DNA from: Halovenus sp037080055
GTDB lineage: Archaea > Halobacteriota > Halobacteria > Halobacteriales > Haloarculaceae
Reading direction: 5' to 3'
DNA: 64,000 nt
Assembly: GCF_037080055.1 (NCBI RefSeq)
Contig: NZ_JBAOJI010000006.1
Location: 191,615 to 255,614 of the forward strand
Shown here in pieces: positions 34,607 through 43,460 of this stretch. The notes under the pieces are model-generated. The model was given only the letters and a program-made list of their open reading frames with translations. It was not told the DNA's origin and searched no databases. Position 1 is the first letter of the stretch, and each line of letters begins with the position of its first letter. The position numbers were made by a program, and so were the translations under genes.

Positions 34607-35914
34607 ATGACTGACGAAACAGAGCAGCCGCTGGGCTTCGGGACCCGGTGTATTCACGCCGGGCAGGGAGAGCCAGACCCGGCGACAGGGGCCCGAGCCC
34701 CACCGATCTATCAGACGACGTCGTATGTTTTCGAGGATGCGGACAACGCCGCGAAACGGTACGCGCTGGAAGCGGACGGCAACGTCTACTCCCGGTTCGA
34801 CAACCCGACGGTCTCGATGCTCGAAAGCCGACTCGCGAGTCTCGAATCTGGAACCGGCGCCGTTGCGACGGGGTCGGGGATGGCCGCGCTCGACGCAGCG
34901 ACATCCGTTCTCGCCGCCGCGGGAGATAACATCGTCACGGCGTCATCCATCTACGGCGGCACCCACTCCTACTACTCGAATATGTCTACCCGCCGTGGGA
35001 TCGATCCTCGTTTCGTCGACACGCTCGACCCTGCGGCGTACGCGGAAGCCATCGACGAGGACACTGCCTACGTTCATTTCGAGACCATCGGCAATCCCTC
35101 GCTGGTGACGCCGGATTTCGAAGCCATCGCCGAGGTGGCTCACGACCGCGGCGTTCCCGTCTTCGTCGACAACACCTTCGGGACGCCTGCGCTGTGTCGC
35201 CCGCTCGAACACGGCGCGGATCTGGTCTGGGAGTCGACGACGAAGTGGATTCACGGCTCCGGCACCACAATCGGCGGCGTCCTCGTCGAAGACGGCGAGT
35301 TCCCGTGGACGGAGTATCCCGATCGATTCCCCGAAATCGGCGGCGAAAGTCCTGCTTTCGAGGGAACAACCTTCGCAGAGGAGTTCCCCAAGCAGCCAGT
35401 GACGATGGCCGCTCGCCAGCGCTCGGTCCGGAGTACGGGGACCGGACAGAAACCATTCGACGCGTGGGTGACGATGCAGGGCGCGGAGACGCTGTCGTTG
35501 CGGATGGAACGGCACTGCGAGAACGCCATGGCCGTCGCGGAGTATCTCGGCGACCATCCGGACGTGGCGTGGGTGAACTATCCTGGACTCAGCGATCACG
35601 AGACCCACGACAACGCCGCGGAATATCTCGACGGCGGCTTCGGTGGGATGGTCACCTTCGGGCTGGCGGGTGGCTACGATTCGGCAGTCACACTGTGTGA
35701 GGAGACCGAACTCGCGCAGTTCCTCGCCAACATCGGCGACGCGAAGACGCTGATCATCCACCCCGCGAGCACGACCCACGCCCAGTTGAGCGAGGACGAA
35801 CAGCGTGCCTCCGGCGTCACGCCCGACCTCTTGCGTCTGTCGGTCGGCATCGAAGAGAAAGACGATATCATCGCGGACCTCGATCAGGCAATCGAGCAGG
35901 CAGAGTCAGCATGA
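34607..35914 (+). CDS. metY: O-acetylhomoserine sulfhydrylase
   Basis: 435 aa PLP enzyme of the Cys/Met metabolism class. FGTRCIHAGQ opens it, then TSYVFEDA, YSRFDNPT, the PLP loop GSGMAALDA and the Schiff-base lysine in ESTTKWIHGSG. The C-terminal part ends SVGIEEKDDIIADL. It makes homocysteine from O-acetylhomoserine and sulfide. ATG 34607 is 3 codons after an in-frame GTG and fits the TATA box. It shares 4 nt (ATGA) with metX, so the two steps of the direct sulfhydrylation path are coupled. Confidence 0.95.
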   Translation: MTDETEQPLGFGTRCIHAGQGEPDPATGARAPPIYQTTSYVFEDADNAAKRYALEADGNVYSRFDNPTVSMLESRLASLESGTGAVATGSGMAALDAATSVLAAAGDNIVTASSIYGGTHSYYSNMSTRRGIDPRFVDTLDPAAYAEAIDEDTAYVHFETIGNPSLVTPDFEAIAEVAHDRGVPVFVDNTFGTPALCRPLEHGADLVWESTTKWIHGSGTTIGGVLVEDGEFPWTEYPDRFPEIGGESPAFEGTTFAEEFPKQPVTMAARQRSVRSTGTGQKPFDAWVTMQGAETLSLRMERHCENAMAVAEYLGDHPDVAWVNYPGLSDHETHDNAAEYLDGGFGGMVTFGLAGGYDSAVTLCEETELAQFLANIGDAKTLIIHPASTTHAQLSEDEQRASGVTPDLLRLSVGIEEKDDIIADLDQAIEQAESA

Positions 35915-37116
35915 ACGTCGAACACAACACAATCTCGCTGGGTGAGTTCGAGTTCGAGTGCGGCGAGACGATTCCCGATCTCGAACTCGCCTACGAGACC
36001 TACGGCGAATTCACCGGCGAAAACGCCGTCTTGATCTGTCACGCCCTGACCGGAAGCGCCCACGTCGCGGGCCACAGTCGCGCGTCGGGCACGGCCGGAC
36101 AGGCCCGCGCGTGGTGGGACGACATCGTCGGCCCGGGGAAGGCCATTGACACGACCGAGTACTACGTCGTCTGCGCGAACGTTCCCGGATCGTGTTACGG
36201 CTCGACCGGCCCGCCGTCGACCAACCCCGAGACTGGCGAGCCATACGGTACTGAGTTCCCGGCTGTGACCGTCACCGACTGGACCGAAGCACAGCGCCGC
36301 CTCCTCGACGAACTCGGTGTCCCGCATCTGCACGCCGTCGTCGGCGGCAGCGTCGGCGGGATGAACGTCCTCGAATGGGCCAAACAGCATCCCGACCACG
36401 TCGAACGGATCGTTCCCATTGCCGCCGCTGCCCGCCTCGATCCGCAGTGTCTCGCGCTGGACGCCATCGCCCGCCGCGCCATCACGACCGACGAGCACTG
36501 GAACCACGGGGAGTACTACGACGACGAACCACCGTCGGATGGACTGGCCATCGCCCGACAGATCGGTCACGTCATGTATCTCTCGAAGTCCTCGATGGAC
36601 CGGAAATTCGGCCGCCGCGCCGCTGGCCGCGACGCCGTCCGGACGTTCCCGACCGACCCCGCAGCCGGCTTTTTCCCCTACCGCGACGTGGAGTCCTATC
36701 TCGATTATCAGGCCGAGAAGTTCGTCGAACGGTTCGACGCCAACTCCTATCTCTACCTGACCCGCGCGATGGACAACTACGACCTCTCGCAGGGATTCGA
36801 GGACGACGCCGACGCACTCGCTGCCTTCGAGGGTGACGCACTTGTCATGTCCTTCACCGAGGACTGGCATTTCACCGTCACACAGGCCGAGGCGCTGGCT
36901 GACGCGATGCGTGAGTCGTCGGTCGACGTTGCCCATCACGTCATCGAGTCCGACCACGGCCACGACGCTTTCCTCGTCGAACCGGACAACGTCGGCCCGC
37001 CGCTTTCGGATTTCCTCGAAGAGGGACTCACTGGCAAAGCGATCACCGACACGAGCGAGGAATTCGAGCCCGAAGACGAGTTCGCGCCCGTACACACGAG
37101 TCTGTTCTCGCAGTGA
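35911..37116 (+). CDS. metX: Homoserine O-acetyltransferase
   Basis: 401 aa alpha/beta hydrolase. It has the oxyanion region CHALTGSAH, WWDDIVGPGKAID, NVPGSCYGSTGP, nucleophile Ser in VGGSVGGMNVLEW, and the catalytic Asp and His in TEDWHFT and ESDHGHDAF. It acetylates homoserine with acetyl-CoA, providing the metY substrate. Its ATG overlaps the metY TGA. Some family members use succinyl-CoA; the donor cannot be told here. Spurious long frames on the opposite strand cover this region. Confidence 0.96.
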   Translation: MNVEHNTISLGEFEFECGETIPDLELAYETYGEFTGENAVLICHALTGSAHVAGHSRASGTAGQARAWWDDIVGPGKAIDTTEYYVVCANVPGSCYGSTGPPSTNPETGEPYGTEFPAVTVTDWTEAQRRLLDELGVPHLHAVVGGSVGGMNVLEWAKQHPDHVERIVPIAAAARLDPQCLALDAIARRAITTDEHWNHGEYYDDEPPSDGLAIARQIGHVMYLSKSSMDRKFGRRAAGRDAVRTFPTDPAAGFFPYRDVESYLDYQAEKFVERFDANSYLYLTRAMDNYDLSQGFEDDADALAAFEGDALVMSFTEDWHFTVTQAEALADAMRESSVDVAHHVIESDHGHDAFLVEPDNVGPPLSDFLEEGLTGKAITDTSEEFEPEDEFAPVHTSLFSQ

Positions 37117-37203
37117 CCGCCGTCGCGATGGGCGAATCGGCGGTATCCGGCAGGTGCTGACGCCGACGCCGGGTTTCTTGATGATTGCAAAACAGTATGA
37201 AGT

Positions 37204-37695
37204 ATGGAGATTGCGATCATCAGCGACACCCATATTCCGTCTCGGGCACAGGCAATCCCCGAACCATTCCGCGAGCGGATCACGGCCGTTGACCACGTGA
37301 TTCACGCGGGCGATTTCGACTCGAAAGGAGCACTCGCCGACATACAGGATCTCGCGCCGGAACTCACCGCTGTCGCCGGCAATATGGATCCACACGTCGG
37401 GCTGCCCGACGTGACAACCGTCGAACTCGGCGGCGTCGAGTTCGTCGTTACCCACGGCACCGGTTCGCCGCGGGGGTACGAACAGCGGGTCGCTGACGCC
37501 GTCAGAGAACACGCCGACAGCGAGTCGGCGGTCGGCGTCGCCGGCCACACACACGAACTGCTGGACACCGCTCGCGACGGAATTCGGCTGCTCAACCCCG
37601 GCAGCGTCACGGCGGCCAGTCCAGCGAGCGAGGCGACGATGATGGCCGCAACCGCCGAGACCGGCGAGCTTTCGGTCACTGTCCACGAGGCATAA
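37204..37695 (+). CDS. YfcE/MJ0936-type metallophosphoesterase
   Basis: 163 aa. Metal motifs are D-x-H near the start (SDTHIPS), GDFDS, GNMD (the central motif), THGTG and GHTHELLD, then LLNPGSVT. This is the single-domain phosphodiesterase family to which MJ0936 belongs; it may cleave cyclic or bis-p-nitrophenyl-type diesters, with unknown natural substrate. Start ATG is 87 bp after metX; no link in function is evident. Confidence 0.9.
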   Translation: MEIAIISDTHIPSRAQAIPEPFRERITAVDHVIHAGDFDSKGALADIQDLAPELTAVAGNMDPHVGLPDVTTVELGGVEFVVTHGTGSPRGYEQRVADAVREHADSESAVGVAGHTHELLDTARDGIRLLNPGSVTAASPASEATMMAATAETGELSVTVHEA

Positions 37696-37775
37696 CGGCG
37701 CTGCCAGAACGCAGAGACTCCGTCCAGATTCGCCAGTTTCGGGCCCCTTTTGAGGCGGTACACCCCAGTAGCGGT

Positions 37776-38531
37776 ATGAACGTCTTCGCCGTCGAGGGGC
37801 TGCCGGAGATCGAACCCGGCGACGACATCGCCGCCATGATCGCAGACCGGGTCGATCTCGCCTCCAGCGATATCGTCTGTGTCGCCAGCACAATCGTCTC
37901 GAAAACTGAAGGAAGACAGGCCGACCTCGCCGAGTTTTCGGCTGGCGAGCAAGCCGAGCGCATCGCCGAGCAGGTCGGCGACCTCGCAGACGAACAGAAA
38001 GACCCCCGCTTCGCACAGGCCGTCATCGAGGAGAGCGAGGAACTGCTGATGGAGTTTCCGATCATGCTCGCGGTCACCCGCTTCGGTCACATCACGATCA
38101 ACGCCGGCATCGACCGCTCGAACATTCCCGACGCGGATCTGTTGCTCCTGCCGGAGGATCCGACCGCGAGCGCGCAGCGCCTCCACGAGGAACTCGGCGT
38201 GCCGGTTATCGTCACCGACACGTCGGGGCGGCCGTTCCGCCACGGCCAGCGCGGCGTCGCAATCGGCTGGGCGGGGATCCCGGCCGCGCGGGACTGGCGA
38301 GGCAAGGAGGACCGCGACGGGAAGGAACTCGAAGCGACCGTGCAGGCGGTCGTCGACGAACTCGCCGCGGCCGCCAACCTCGTCACTGGCGAGGGCGCGG
38401 GCGGGAAGCCAGTCGCCGTTGTCCGAGACTGGGAGTTCGGCGAGTTCGACGGCAGTGACGACCTGTTCCGTGACGAAGACGAGGACCTCATCCGACCGGC
38501 GCTCAAAGAACATTCACATGCTGGGGATTGA
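37776..38531 (+). CDS. cofE: Coenzyme F420-0:L-glutamate ligase
   Basis: 251 aa. CofE marks: GLPEIEPGDDIAAMI, DIVCVASTIVSKTEGR, VTRFGHITINAGIDRSNI (metal/GTP region), LLLPEDP and VIVTDTSGRPFRHGQRGVAIG. It adds glutamates to F420-0 with GTP to complete coenzyme F420. The last 14 nt overlap the next gene, an F420-dependent oxidoreductase, in another frame, so the cofactor tailing enzyme and a cofactor user are coexpressed. Confidence 0.95.
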   Translation: MNVFAVEGLPEIEPGDDIAAMIADRVDLASSDIVCVASTIVSKTEGRQADLAEFSAGEQAERIAEQVGDLADEQKDPRFAQAVIEESEELLMEFPIMLAVTRFGHITINAGIDRSNIPDADLLLLPEDPTASAQRLHEELGVPVIVTDTSGRPFRHGQRGVAIGWAGIPAARDWRGKEDRDGKELEATVQAVVDELAAAANLVTGEGAGGKPVAVVRDWEFGEFDGSDDLFRDEDEDLIRPALKEHSHAGD

Positions 38532-39495
38532 ACTCACGCCGGAACATCCGGTCGAGCGGATCGGCGAACTCGCCGTCAGCGCCGAAGACGCAGGCTTCGA
38601 GACGGTCTTCGTCAGCCACCACTACAACAACCGCGACGAGTTCGTCGCGCTGACGGATATCGCCCGCCGGACCGACAGCATCGAACTCGGACCGGGAATC
38701 ACTAACCCCTACGAGAGCCATCCGGTGACGCTCGCTTCCCGGGCGGCCACCCTCGACGAGTTCTCCGACGGCCGTGGGGTCTACGGCATCGGGCCGGGTG
38801 ATCGCTCCACGCTGGGTAACCTCGGCTACGACCACGACGACGCGCTCCGTCGCGTCCTCGAAACCATGCAGGTGAGTCGACGGCTCTGGGACGGTGAGCG
38901 CGTCGATCACGACGGCACCTTCGAGGCTGTCGACGCGGGCCTGAACTACGAGGCCCGCCGACTCCCCATCTACGTCGGGGCACAGGGACCACACATGACC
39001 CGGATGGCCGCGAAGTACGCCGACGGCATCCTCTACAATGGCGCACACACCCGCGATATCGAGTGGGCGGCAGAGCGCGTTGCCGAGGGACTCGACGAAC
39101 GGCCGGATCACCGCGGCAACTTTGAGTTCGGTGTCTACGCGAGCGTGAGCCTCGGGACCGACGAGGCGGCCGCACGCGAGGCCGCGCGTCCCCCGGTCGC
39201 CTTCATCGCCAGCGGGGCACCCAAACCGGTGCTCGGCCGACACGGGTTGGACCCCGAGCGAGCGAGTGAGATCGGCGCGGCCATCTCTGCTGGCGAGTTC
39301 ACCGAGGCCTTCGGGTTGGTCAGCGAGGCGATGATCGACGCTTTCTGTATCGCCGGCACGCCGGAGAGCACCCGCGAGCAGTTCGAGGCCATCCTCTCGG
39401 AGGCAGACAGCCTCGCGATGAGTTCGCCGCTCGGCCCGGATCTGGACGAGGCAATCGAACTGATGGGCGAGTTGGCGACCGATCTCGACGTTTGA
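38518..39495 (+). CDS. F420-dependent luciferase-like oxidoreductase (Mer-type)
   Basis: 325 aa from ATG 38518. It begins MLGIELTPEHPVERIGELA, typical of F420-dependent 5,10-methylenetetrahydromethanopterin reductases, and has SHHYNNRDEF, LGPGITNPYESHP, GIGPGDRSTL, GAQGPHMTRMAAKYADGILYN. Haloarchaea lack methanopterin and probably use folate, so the enzyme may be a methylene-THF reductase; the substrate is inferred. It overlaps cofE by 14 nt. Confidence 0.88.
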   Translation: MLGIELTPEHPVERIGELAVSAEDAGFETVFVSHHYNNRDEFVALTDIARRTDSIELGPGITNPYESHPVTLASRAATLDEFSDGRGVYGIGPGDRSTLGNLGYDHDDALRRVLETMQVSRRLWDGERVDHDGTFEAVDAGLNYEARRLPIYVGAQGPHMTRMAAKYADGILYNGAHTRDIEWAAERVAEGLDERPDHRGNFEFGVYASVSLGTDEAAAREAARPPVAFIASGAPKPVLGRHGLDPERASEIGAAISAGEFTEAFGLVSEAMIDAFCIAGTPESTREQFEAILSEADSLAMSSPLGPDLDEAIELMGELATDLDV

Positions 39496-39498
39496 GAG

Positions 39499-40224
39499 TC
39501 AGAGGATCGACTGCGAGACGTCCTGGCCACTCCTGATTTCGGGAATAATTACATCGTCTGCGCCCGCGCGGCGGGCGAGTTTCGAGTACCGCTGGTTGCC
39601 GACCCGCACGATCACTCGTACGTCCGGAGCCAGTTGGCTTGCGAGGATTGCGATCTCGATGTTCGCGTTCGAGTTGTCAATCGCACCAACGACTGCCTCT
39701 GCTCGTTCGACCCCTGCCTCTTCGAGGGCCCCTTCCATCCGCGCATCGCCCTGCACCGCCAGAATGTCGTCGTCTTCGATGGTTTCGAAGCGGTTCTCGT
39801 CTCGTTCGATGACAACAACGTCCCGACCAGCGTTCGTCAGCGTGTTCGCTATCGTACGGCCGAAACTCCCGTACCCGCAGACGATCAGGTGGCCGGAGAG
39901 GTTGTCGATCTGTCGTTTTGTTTGCATTCGTTTGAGCTCCGTTTCGATCTGCCCGCCGAAGACTGCCCCGAGCACGGATTCCCCGATCCACAGTGCCGAG
40001 AGGATGAGTCCGACGACGACGACGAGACTGAACGCCCGGGTACCGTTATCGACACCGTGGAGTTCCATGCTCGTCGGATCGAGAAGCCAGTAGGCCGCCT
40101 CGATGACGGACACTCCTTCGAGATAGACGAAGCCAACGATACCGACGACACAAAGTGTCGAAAATACGCCGATCGGTACCAATGCCCTCTTCAGCAGCGG
40201 CCGGTCAAAGACACGAGCGGGCAC
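39499..40224 (-). CDS. Channel-like protein with RCK/TrkA-N domain, no K+ filter
   Basis: 241 aa from GTG 40224. Two membrane helices (about 13-35 and 60-85) flank a pore-like segment YWLLDPTSMELHGVDNG, but the T-V-G-Y-G filter of potassium channels is absent. After them, LSGHLIVCGYGSFGRTIANTL opens a Rossmann RCK domain with VVVIERDENRF, IDNSNANIEIAILA and a C-terminal DVIIPEIRSG. It resembles the halophile 'TrkA-N' channel proteins. TATA-like box TGTTTAT (40251-40257 minus) suggests a leaderless GTG start. Confidence 0.85.
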   Translation of the reverse strand: MPARVFDRPLLKRALVPIGVFSTLCVVGIVGFVYLEGVSVIEAAYWLLDPTSMELHGVDNGTRAFSLVVVVGLILSALWIGESVLGAVFGGQIETELKRMQTKRQIDNLSGHLIVCGYGSFGRTIANTLTNAGRDVVVIERDENRFETIEDDDILAVQGDARMEGALEEAGVERAEAVVGAIDNSNANIEIAILASQLAPDVRVIVRVGNQRYSKLARRAGADDVIIPEIRSGQDVSQSIL

Positions 40225-40546
40225 TACCGGAAGGGTACGGCGGTCGACACATAAACATTGGCCGTCGTGACATATCCTGTCACGGCTACGAAGAGCGAAT
40301 CGGCCGCGAACACGTTCGCCAACGACGAGCGTCGTGTTGAATAGCCAACTTCAGTCGATCAGGAACCTCCCCAATTGTCCGTCGAATGCGTCGGAGATAG
40401 TCACCCGTGCAGGTGCTTGTGACGGCCGGCGTCTCCTGTCGCCGTTTCGAGGGCCCGACTAGCAACCCACGCTGGATACACCTTCTCTCTGGAGCAGGCG
40501 AATCCGCTCCGTTTGCCAACGAGCCGGTATAAACAGTGCTCTCGAC
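40225..40546. other. Intergenic stretch with a weak inverted repeat
   Basis: The TATA box for the gene at 40224 is at 40251-40257. GCCG-TGACA (40261-40272, with a 3-nt bulge) pairs TGTCACGGC at 40278-40286. A 77-codon minus-strand frame at 40286-40519 has no recognisable features. Nothing else seen. Confidence 0.5.
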
Positions 40547-40759
40547 TCAGCTCTCGGGGTGTTCGGCACCGAACGACTCCGGCAGGAAGACGCTGAGAAT
40601 CGCGCCGACGGAGAGATAGCCGAAATAGGCCGTCGGTGCAATGACGAAAATCGCTCCGAAGAGGACGAGTAGCCCCTCGATCGGCCCCTGCGTGGCGACC
40701 TCGGCGAACTCCCCGGGCATGTCGACGATGCTTTCGATGAGTCGGGATGGAATGCTCAT
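40547..40759 (-). CDS. Small membrane protein
   Basis: 70 aa. After a helical, amphipathic opening (MSIPSRLIESIVDMPGEF), the middle about 28-60 is hydrophobic (GLLVLFGAIFVIAPTAYFGYLSVGAILSVFL), consistent with one or two membrane segments, then a short polar tail with EHPES. I do not recognise a family. Start at ATG 40759 and codon use look normal. Confidence 0.6.
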   Translation of the reverse strand: MSIPSRLIESIVDMPGEFAEVATQGPIEGLLVLFGAIFVIAPTAYFGYLSVGAILSVFLPESFGAEHPES

Positions 40760-40847
40760 ATCTGAGTGTTAGCCGGGGTGTACTTGTGTGTGTCCCTCTC
40801 GGTCCGCGACCGATGGGCTAAGATACATCGAGATGCAACGACTGGAT

Positions 40848-41093
40848 ATGTCCGACCACTCGCTCGACGAATTCGCCCGCGACTCCGAGTCGGACGACGG
40901 CGAAGACGACCCCAAAACGGACGACTCGGAACCGACCGACGGCGACGAGCCGGCTTCGACGACAGTCGATCCGGCGGTGGCGACGGCGGCAGTCTCTCCC
41001 GACGGTGCGCCCTGCGAGGCCTGCGGAACCGCGGTCCCACGGCGGTGGCACGACGACGGCCAGTACGTCTGTCCCGACTGCAAGGAGTGGTAG
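40848..41093 (+). CDS. Acidic protein with C-terminal CxxC zinc ribbon (DUF7573-like)
   Basis: 81 aa from ATG 40848 (an ATG at 40833 adds five residues). It starts MSDHSLDEF, followed by a long Asp/Glu-rich disordered stretch to residue 45, and ends in CEACGTAVPRRWHDDGQYVCPDCKEW, two CxxC knuckles separated by about 17. I recall this opening and end in haloarchaeal DUF7573. Function unknown. Confidence 0.7.
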   Translation: MSDHSLDEFARDSESDDGEDDPKTDDSEPTDGDEPASTTVDPAVATAAVSPDGAPCEACGTAVPRRWHDDGQYVCPDCKEW

Positions 41094-41115
41094 TCCCGCC
41101 AGTTTGTCCAACGCT

Positions 41116-41122
41116 TTTTATC
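41116..41122 (+). promoter_or_regulatory. TATA-like box for the macrodomain gene
   Basis: TTTTATC lies 22-28 bp before the ATG at 41144, predicting a leaderless mRNA. Confidence 0.5.
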
Positions 41123-41143
41123 GAGGCAAGTCAACGAGCACAC

Positions 41144-41659
41144 ATGAAATTCGAGGTCGTACAGGGCGATATCGCACAGCAATCAGCGGACGTGCTGGTC
41201 AACGCCGCGGGGACGAGTCTGCAGATGGGATCCGGCGTGGCGGGTGCGTTGCGCCGCGGCGCGGGCCAGCAGATCAACGACGAGGCGGTTTCGAAGGGAC
41301 CAGTCGATCTCGGGGAAGTCGCGGTCACGGACGCCTACGCGCTGGACGCCGAGCACGTCATCCACGCCGCGGCGATGCCACACTACGGCGACGGCAAGGC
41401 GACGGCCGAGAGCATCGCCGACGCGACCCGGAATACGCTCGAAAAAGCCGACGAACTCGGAGCGGAATCACTCGTTATGCCTGCGCTCGGCTGTGGCGTC
41501 GCGGGATTCAGTCTCGACGAAGGCGCGCGGATCATAGCCGAGGTCATTCACAACTACGAGCCGGACTCCCTCGCAGACGTTCGATTTATCGCGTACTCGG
41601 ACGAGGAGTCCGAGACGATCCGAACGGTTGCCGAGAGCGTCCGTGGCGGAGTCGAATGA
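41144..41659 (+). CDS. Macrodomain protein (ADP-ribose binding)
   Basis: 171 aa, one macro domain: MKFEVVQGDIAQQSADVLVNAAG (ribose-diphosphate strand), LQMGSGVAGALRRGAG (glycine loop), HVIHAAAMPHYGDG and SLVMPALGCGVAGFSLDEGAR. Such proteins bind or remove ADP-ribose or O-acetyl-ADP-ribose. No partner transferase is nearby. Substrate unknown. Confidence 0.93.
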   Translation: MKFEVVQGDIAQQSADVLVNAAGTSLQMGSGVAGALRRGAGQQINDEAVSKGPVDLGEVAVTDAYALDAEHVIHAAAMPHYGDGKATAESIADATRNTLEKADELGAESLVMPALGCGVAGFSLDEGARIIAEVIHNYEPDSLADVRFIAYSDEESETIRTVAESVRGGVE

Positions 41660-41664
41660 GTCAG

Positions 41665-41672
41665 ATATATAG
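41665..41672 (+). promoter_or_regulatory. TATA-like box for the small gene at 41698
   Basis: ATATATAG is 26-33 bp before the GTG at 41698, supporting that very short gene and its start. Confidence 0.45.
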
Positions 41673-41697
41673 AATCCAATTCGGATAAATTCTGACT

Positions 41698-41844
41698 GTG
41701 AACGTCGAATTCGAGTGTGCGATCTGCGGCGAGACAGCAACTGCGAGAGTCGCCGACGAAGCTGTGTCGTCTGCGGACGGCCCCCTACAGACGCTTCGGG
41801 ACTGTCCGAACTGCGGTATCGAGACGATCTGGGTCGAGAACTGA
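41698..41844 (+). CDS. Small double-CxxC zinc protein
   Basis: 48 aa from a GTG. CAIC at residues 7-10 and CPNC at about 36-39 are separated by about 25 residues, and the rest is short strands; this is a compact zinc ribbon like the many small CPxCG proteins of haloarchaea. A well-placed TATA-like box supports it. Function unknown; short size means moderate certainty. Confidence 0.65.
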   Translation: MNVEFECAICGETATARVADEAVSSADGPLQTLRDCPNCGIETIWVEN

Positions 41845-41877
41845 GGCCTCGCGCTGGCCGCTCCGCGACCGAATCAG

Positions 41878-42852
41878 CTACTCGTGGCCGCTGACTGATA
41901 CTGGTTCGTACGGCTCCTCCAGCCACTCGATATCGCTGTCCGACAGCGAGATATCGAGCGCTTCGACGGCCTCTTCCAGGTGCTCGATACTCGTCGTGCC
42001 GACGATTGGCGCGTCGACAACGTCCTTGTGCAGGACCCACGAGAGTGCGATCTGTGCCATCGAGGCGTCTTTCTCATCGGCCATCTCCTGCACGCGCTCG
42101 TTGATCTCCTGGCCGTTTCCCTCGAAGTAGGGGTGGTCTTTCGCGTACTCGTCGGACTCGCCGCGGGTCGTCGCGTCGAACTCCTCGTGCGGGCGTGCGA
42201 GGTAGCCACGCGCCAGCGGACTCCACGGAATGACGCCGATGTTGTTCTTCTCGCAGTACGGCAGCATCTCCCGTTCCTCCTCGCGGTAGAGCAGATTGTA
42301 GTGGTTCTGCATCGTGCGGAACTGATCGAGTCCCTGCCGGTCGGCGGTGTGCTGGGCCTCGGCGAACTGGTGGGTCCACATCGAACTCGCGCCGAGATAG
42401 CGGACCTTCTCGCGCCGGACGGCGTCGTCTAACGCCTGCATCGTCACGTCGATGGGCGTGTCGTAGTCCCAGCGGTGGATCTGATAGAGATCGATGGTAT
42501 CCATCCCAAGTCGCTCGCGGCTGGCGTCCAGTTCCTGCTCGATTGCCTTCCGCGAGAGTCCCCCGGAGTTCGGGTCATCGTCGTCCATCTGGAAAAAACC
42601 TTTCGTGGCGACGACCATTTCGTCTCGCCTGCCTTCGAGGGCATTACCAAGGATGCGCTCGGATTCGCCGACCGAGTACATGTTGGCGGTGTCGAAGAAG
42701 TTGATTCCGAGGTCGATGGCGCGTTCGATGATGGGATGGCTGTCTTCCTCTTCGAGCACCCACTCCCGCCACTCCGGGGTGCCGAAGCTCATGCAACCGA
42801 GACAGATGCGACTGACTTCCAGTCCCGTATCGCCGAGTGTCGTGTACTCCAT
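41878..42852 (-). CDS. Aldo/keto reductase
   Basis: 324 aa TIM-barrel. Catalytic residues are visible: Asp and Tyr in FFDTANMYSVGESE, Lys in VVATKGFF and His in YQIHRWDYD. LGCMSFGTPEW opens it and SPLARGYLARP marks the cofactor loop. It reduces aldehydes with NADPH, with unknown natural substrate. Starts with ATG 42852; the stop is 33 bp from the small zinc gene on the other strand. Confidence 0.93.
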   Translation of the reverse strand: MEYTTLGDTGLEVSRICLGCMSFGTPEWREWVLEEEDSHPIIERAIDLGINFFDTANMYSVGESERILGNALEGRRDEMVVATKGFFQMDDDDPNSGGLSRKAIEQELDASRERLGMDTIDLYQIHRWDYDTPIDVTMQALDDAVRREKVRYLGASSMWTHQFAEAQHTADRQGLDQFRTMQNHYNLLYREEEREMLPYCEKNNIGVIPWSPLARGYLARPHEEFDATTRGESDEYAKDHPYFEGNGQEINERVQEMADEKDASMAQIALSWVLHKDVVDAPIVGTTSIEHLEEAVEALDISLSDSDIEWLEEPYEPVSVSGHE

Positions 42853-42903
42853 ATCCCGGCTGTTGAGCGGAATCAGTGAAAATCTTCCGGGCCAGGAGTC
42901 CTC

Positions 42904-43341
42904 TCACTCCCCGTCGCTCTCGCCCGTCGTCTCTAACTCTGTCGGGTCGTCGTCACTGTCGAGGTGGATCCCTTCGATGCGCTGGACACCTTTCACGCTG
43001 TGCGTCGAATCGATTCCGGGTCCAACGAGCCGTGTCGTTCCGCGCTCGCTGCCGACCGCCTCGCCGTTGCACTCGTAGGCAAGAAGGCAGTCAAACGCGT
43101 CGCGGATCTCGATACACATCCGGTACTCGCCCGTGCCGTGGACCAGCAGGTGTGTCGTCGCGTCTGGCATCTCCGCGGCGACGACGAGTTCGTCGACCGG
43201 AATCCCGCGCCACTGTTCGCCAATCGCCCGGCCGCTGTGACACTGCAGCGGGATCCGTCGCTGTTCGACGGGGAACCGCTCGCACCCGTCGAGTGTCTGG
43301 GGGAGGCTGATCCGCTCGTTTCCGATGACTGTCGGCACCAC
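42904..43341 (-). CDS. Short sulfite-oxidase-fold (molybdopterin-binding) protein
   Basis: 145 aa from GTG 43341 (43338 possible). It has LPQTLDGCERFPVEQRRIPLQCHSG with a Cys at the position of the molybdenum ligand, then GEQWRGIPVDELVVAAE, HLLVHGTGEYRMCIEI and a YECNGEAV. This matches the oxidoreductase molybdopterin-binding fold but at less than full length, so it may bind cofactor poorly or act as a partner. Function not known. Confidence 0.6.
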   Translation of the reverse strand: MVPTVIGNERISLPQTLDGCERFPVEQRRIPLQCHSGRAIGEQWRGIPVDELVVAAEMPDATTHLLVHGTGEYRMCIEIRDAFDCLLAYECNGEAVGSERGTTRLVGPGIDSTHSVKGVQRIEGIHLDSDDDPTELETTGESDGE

Positions 43342-43460
43342 CGGAAGATTTGTTCGCTCGATACTTGATGGCTGTCTGGATTCCCACCCGCTGAAACTAC
43401 CGGATTCCCCGCGTCGTCGCCGTCGAAACGCACAAGCCAGTAAGCGTCGAATCGGAGACT

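Noticed and set aside
35884..38016. 710-codon frame on the minus strand
   Set aside because: Antisense to metX, the phosphoesterase and cofE start, all with clear family motifs; a GC-rich codon-bias shadow.
37302..38513. 403-codon minus frame
   Set aside because: Antisense to the phosphoesterase and cofE.
40286..40519. 77-codon minus frame in an intergenic gap
   Set aside because: No promoter, no motif, arginine-rich.
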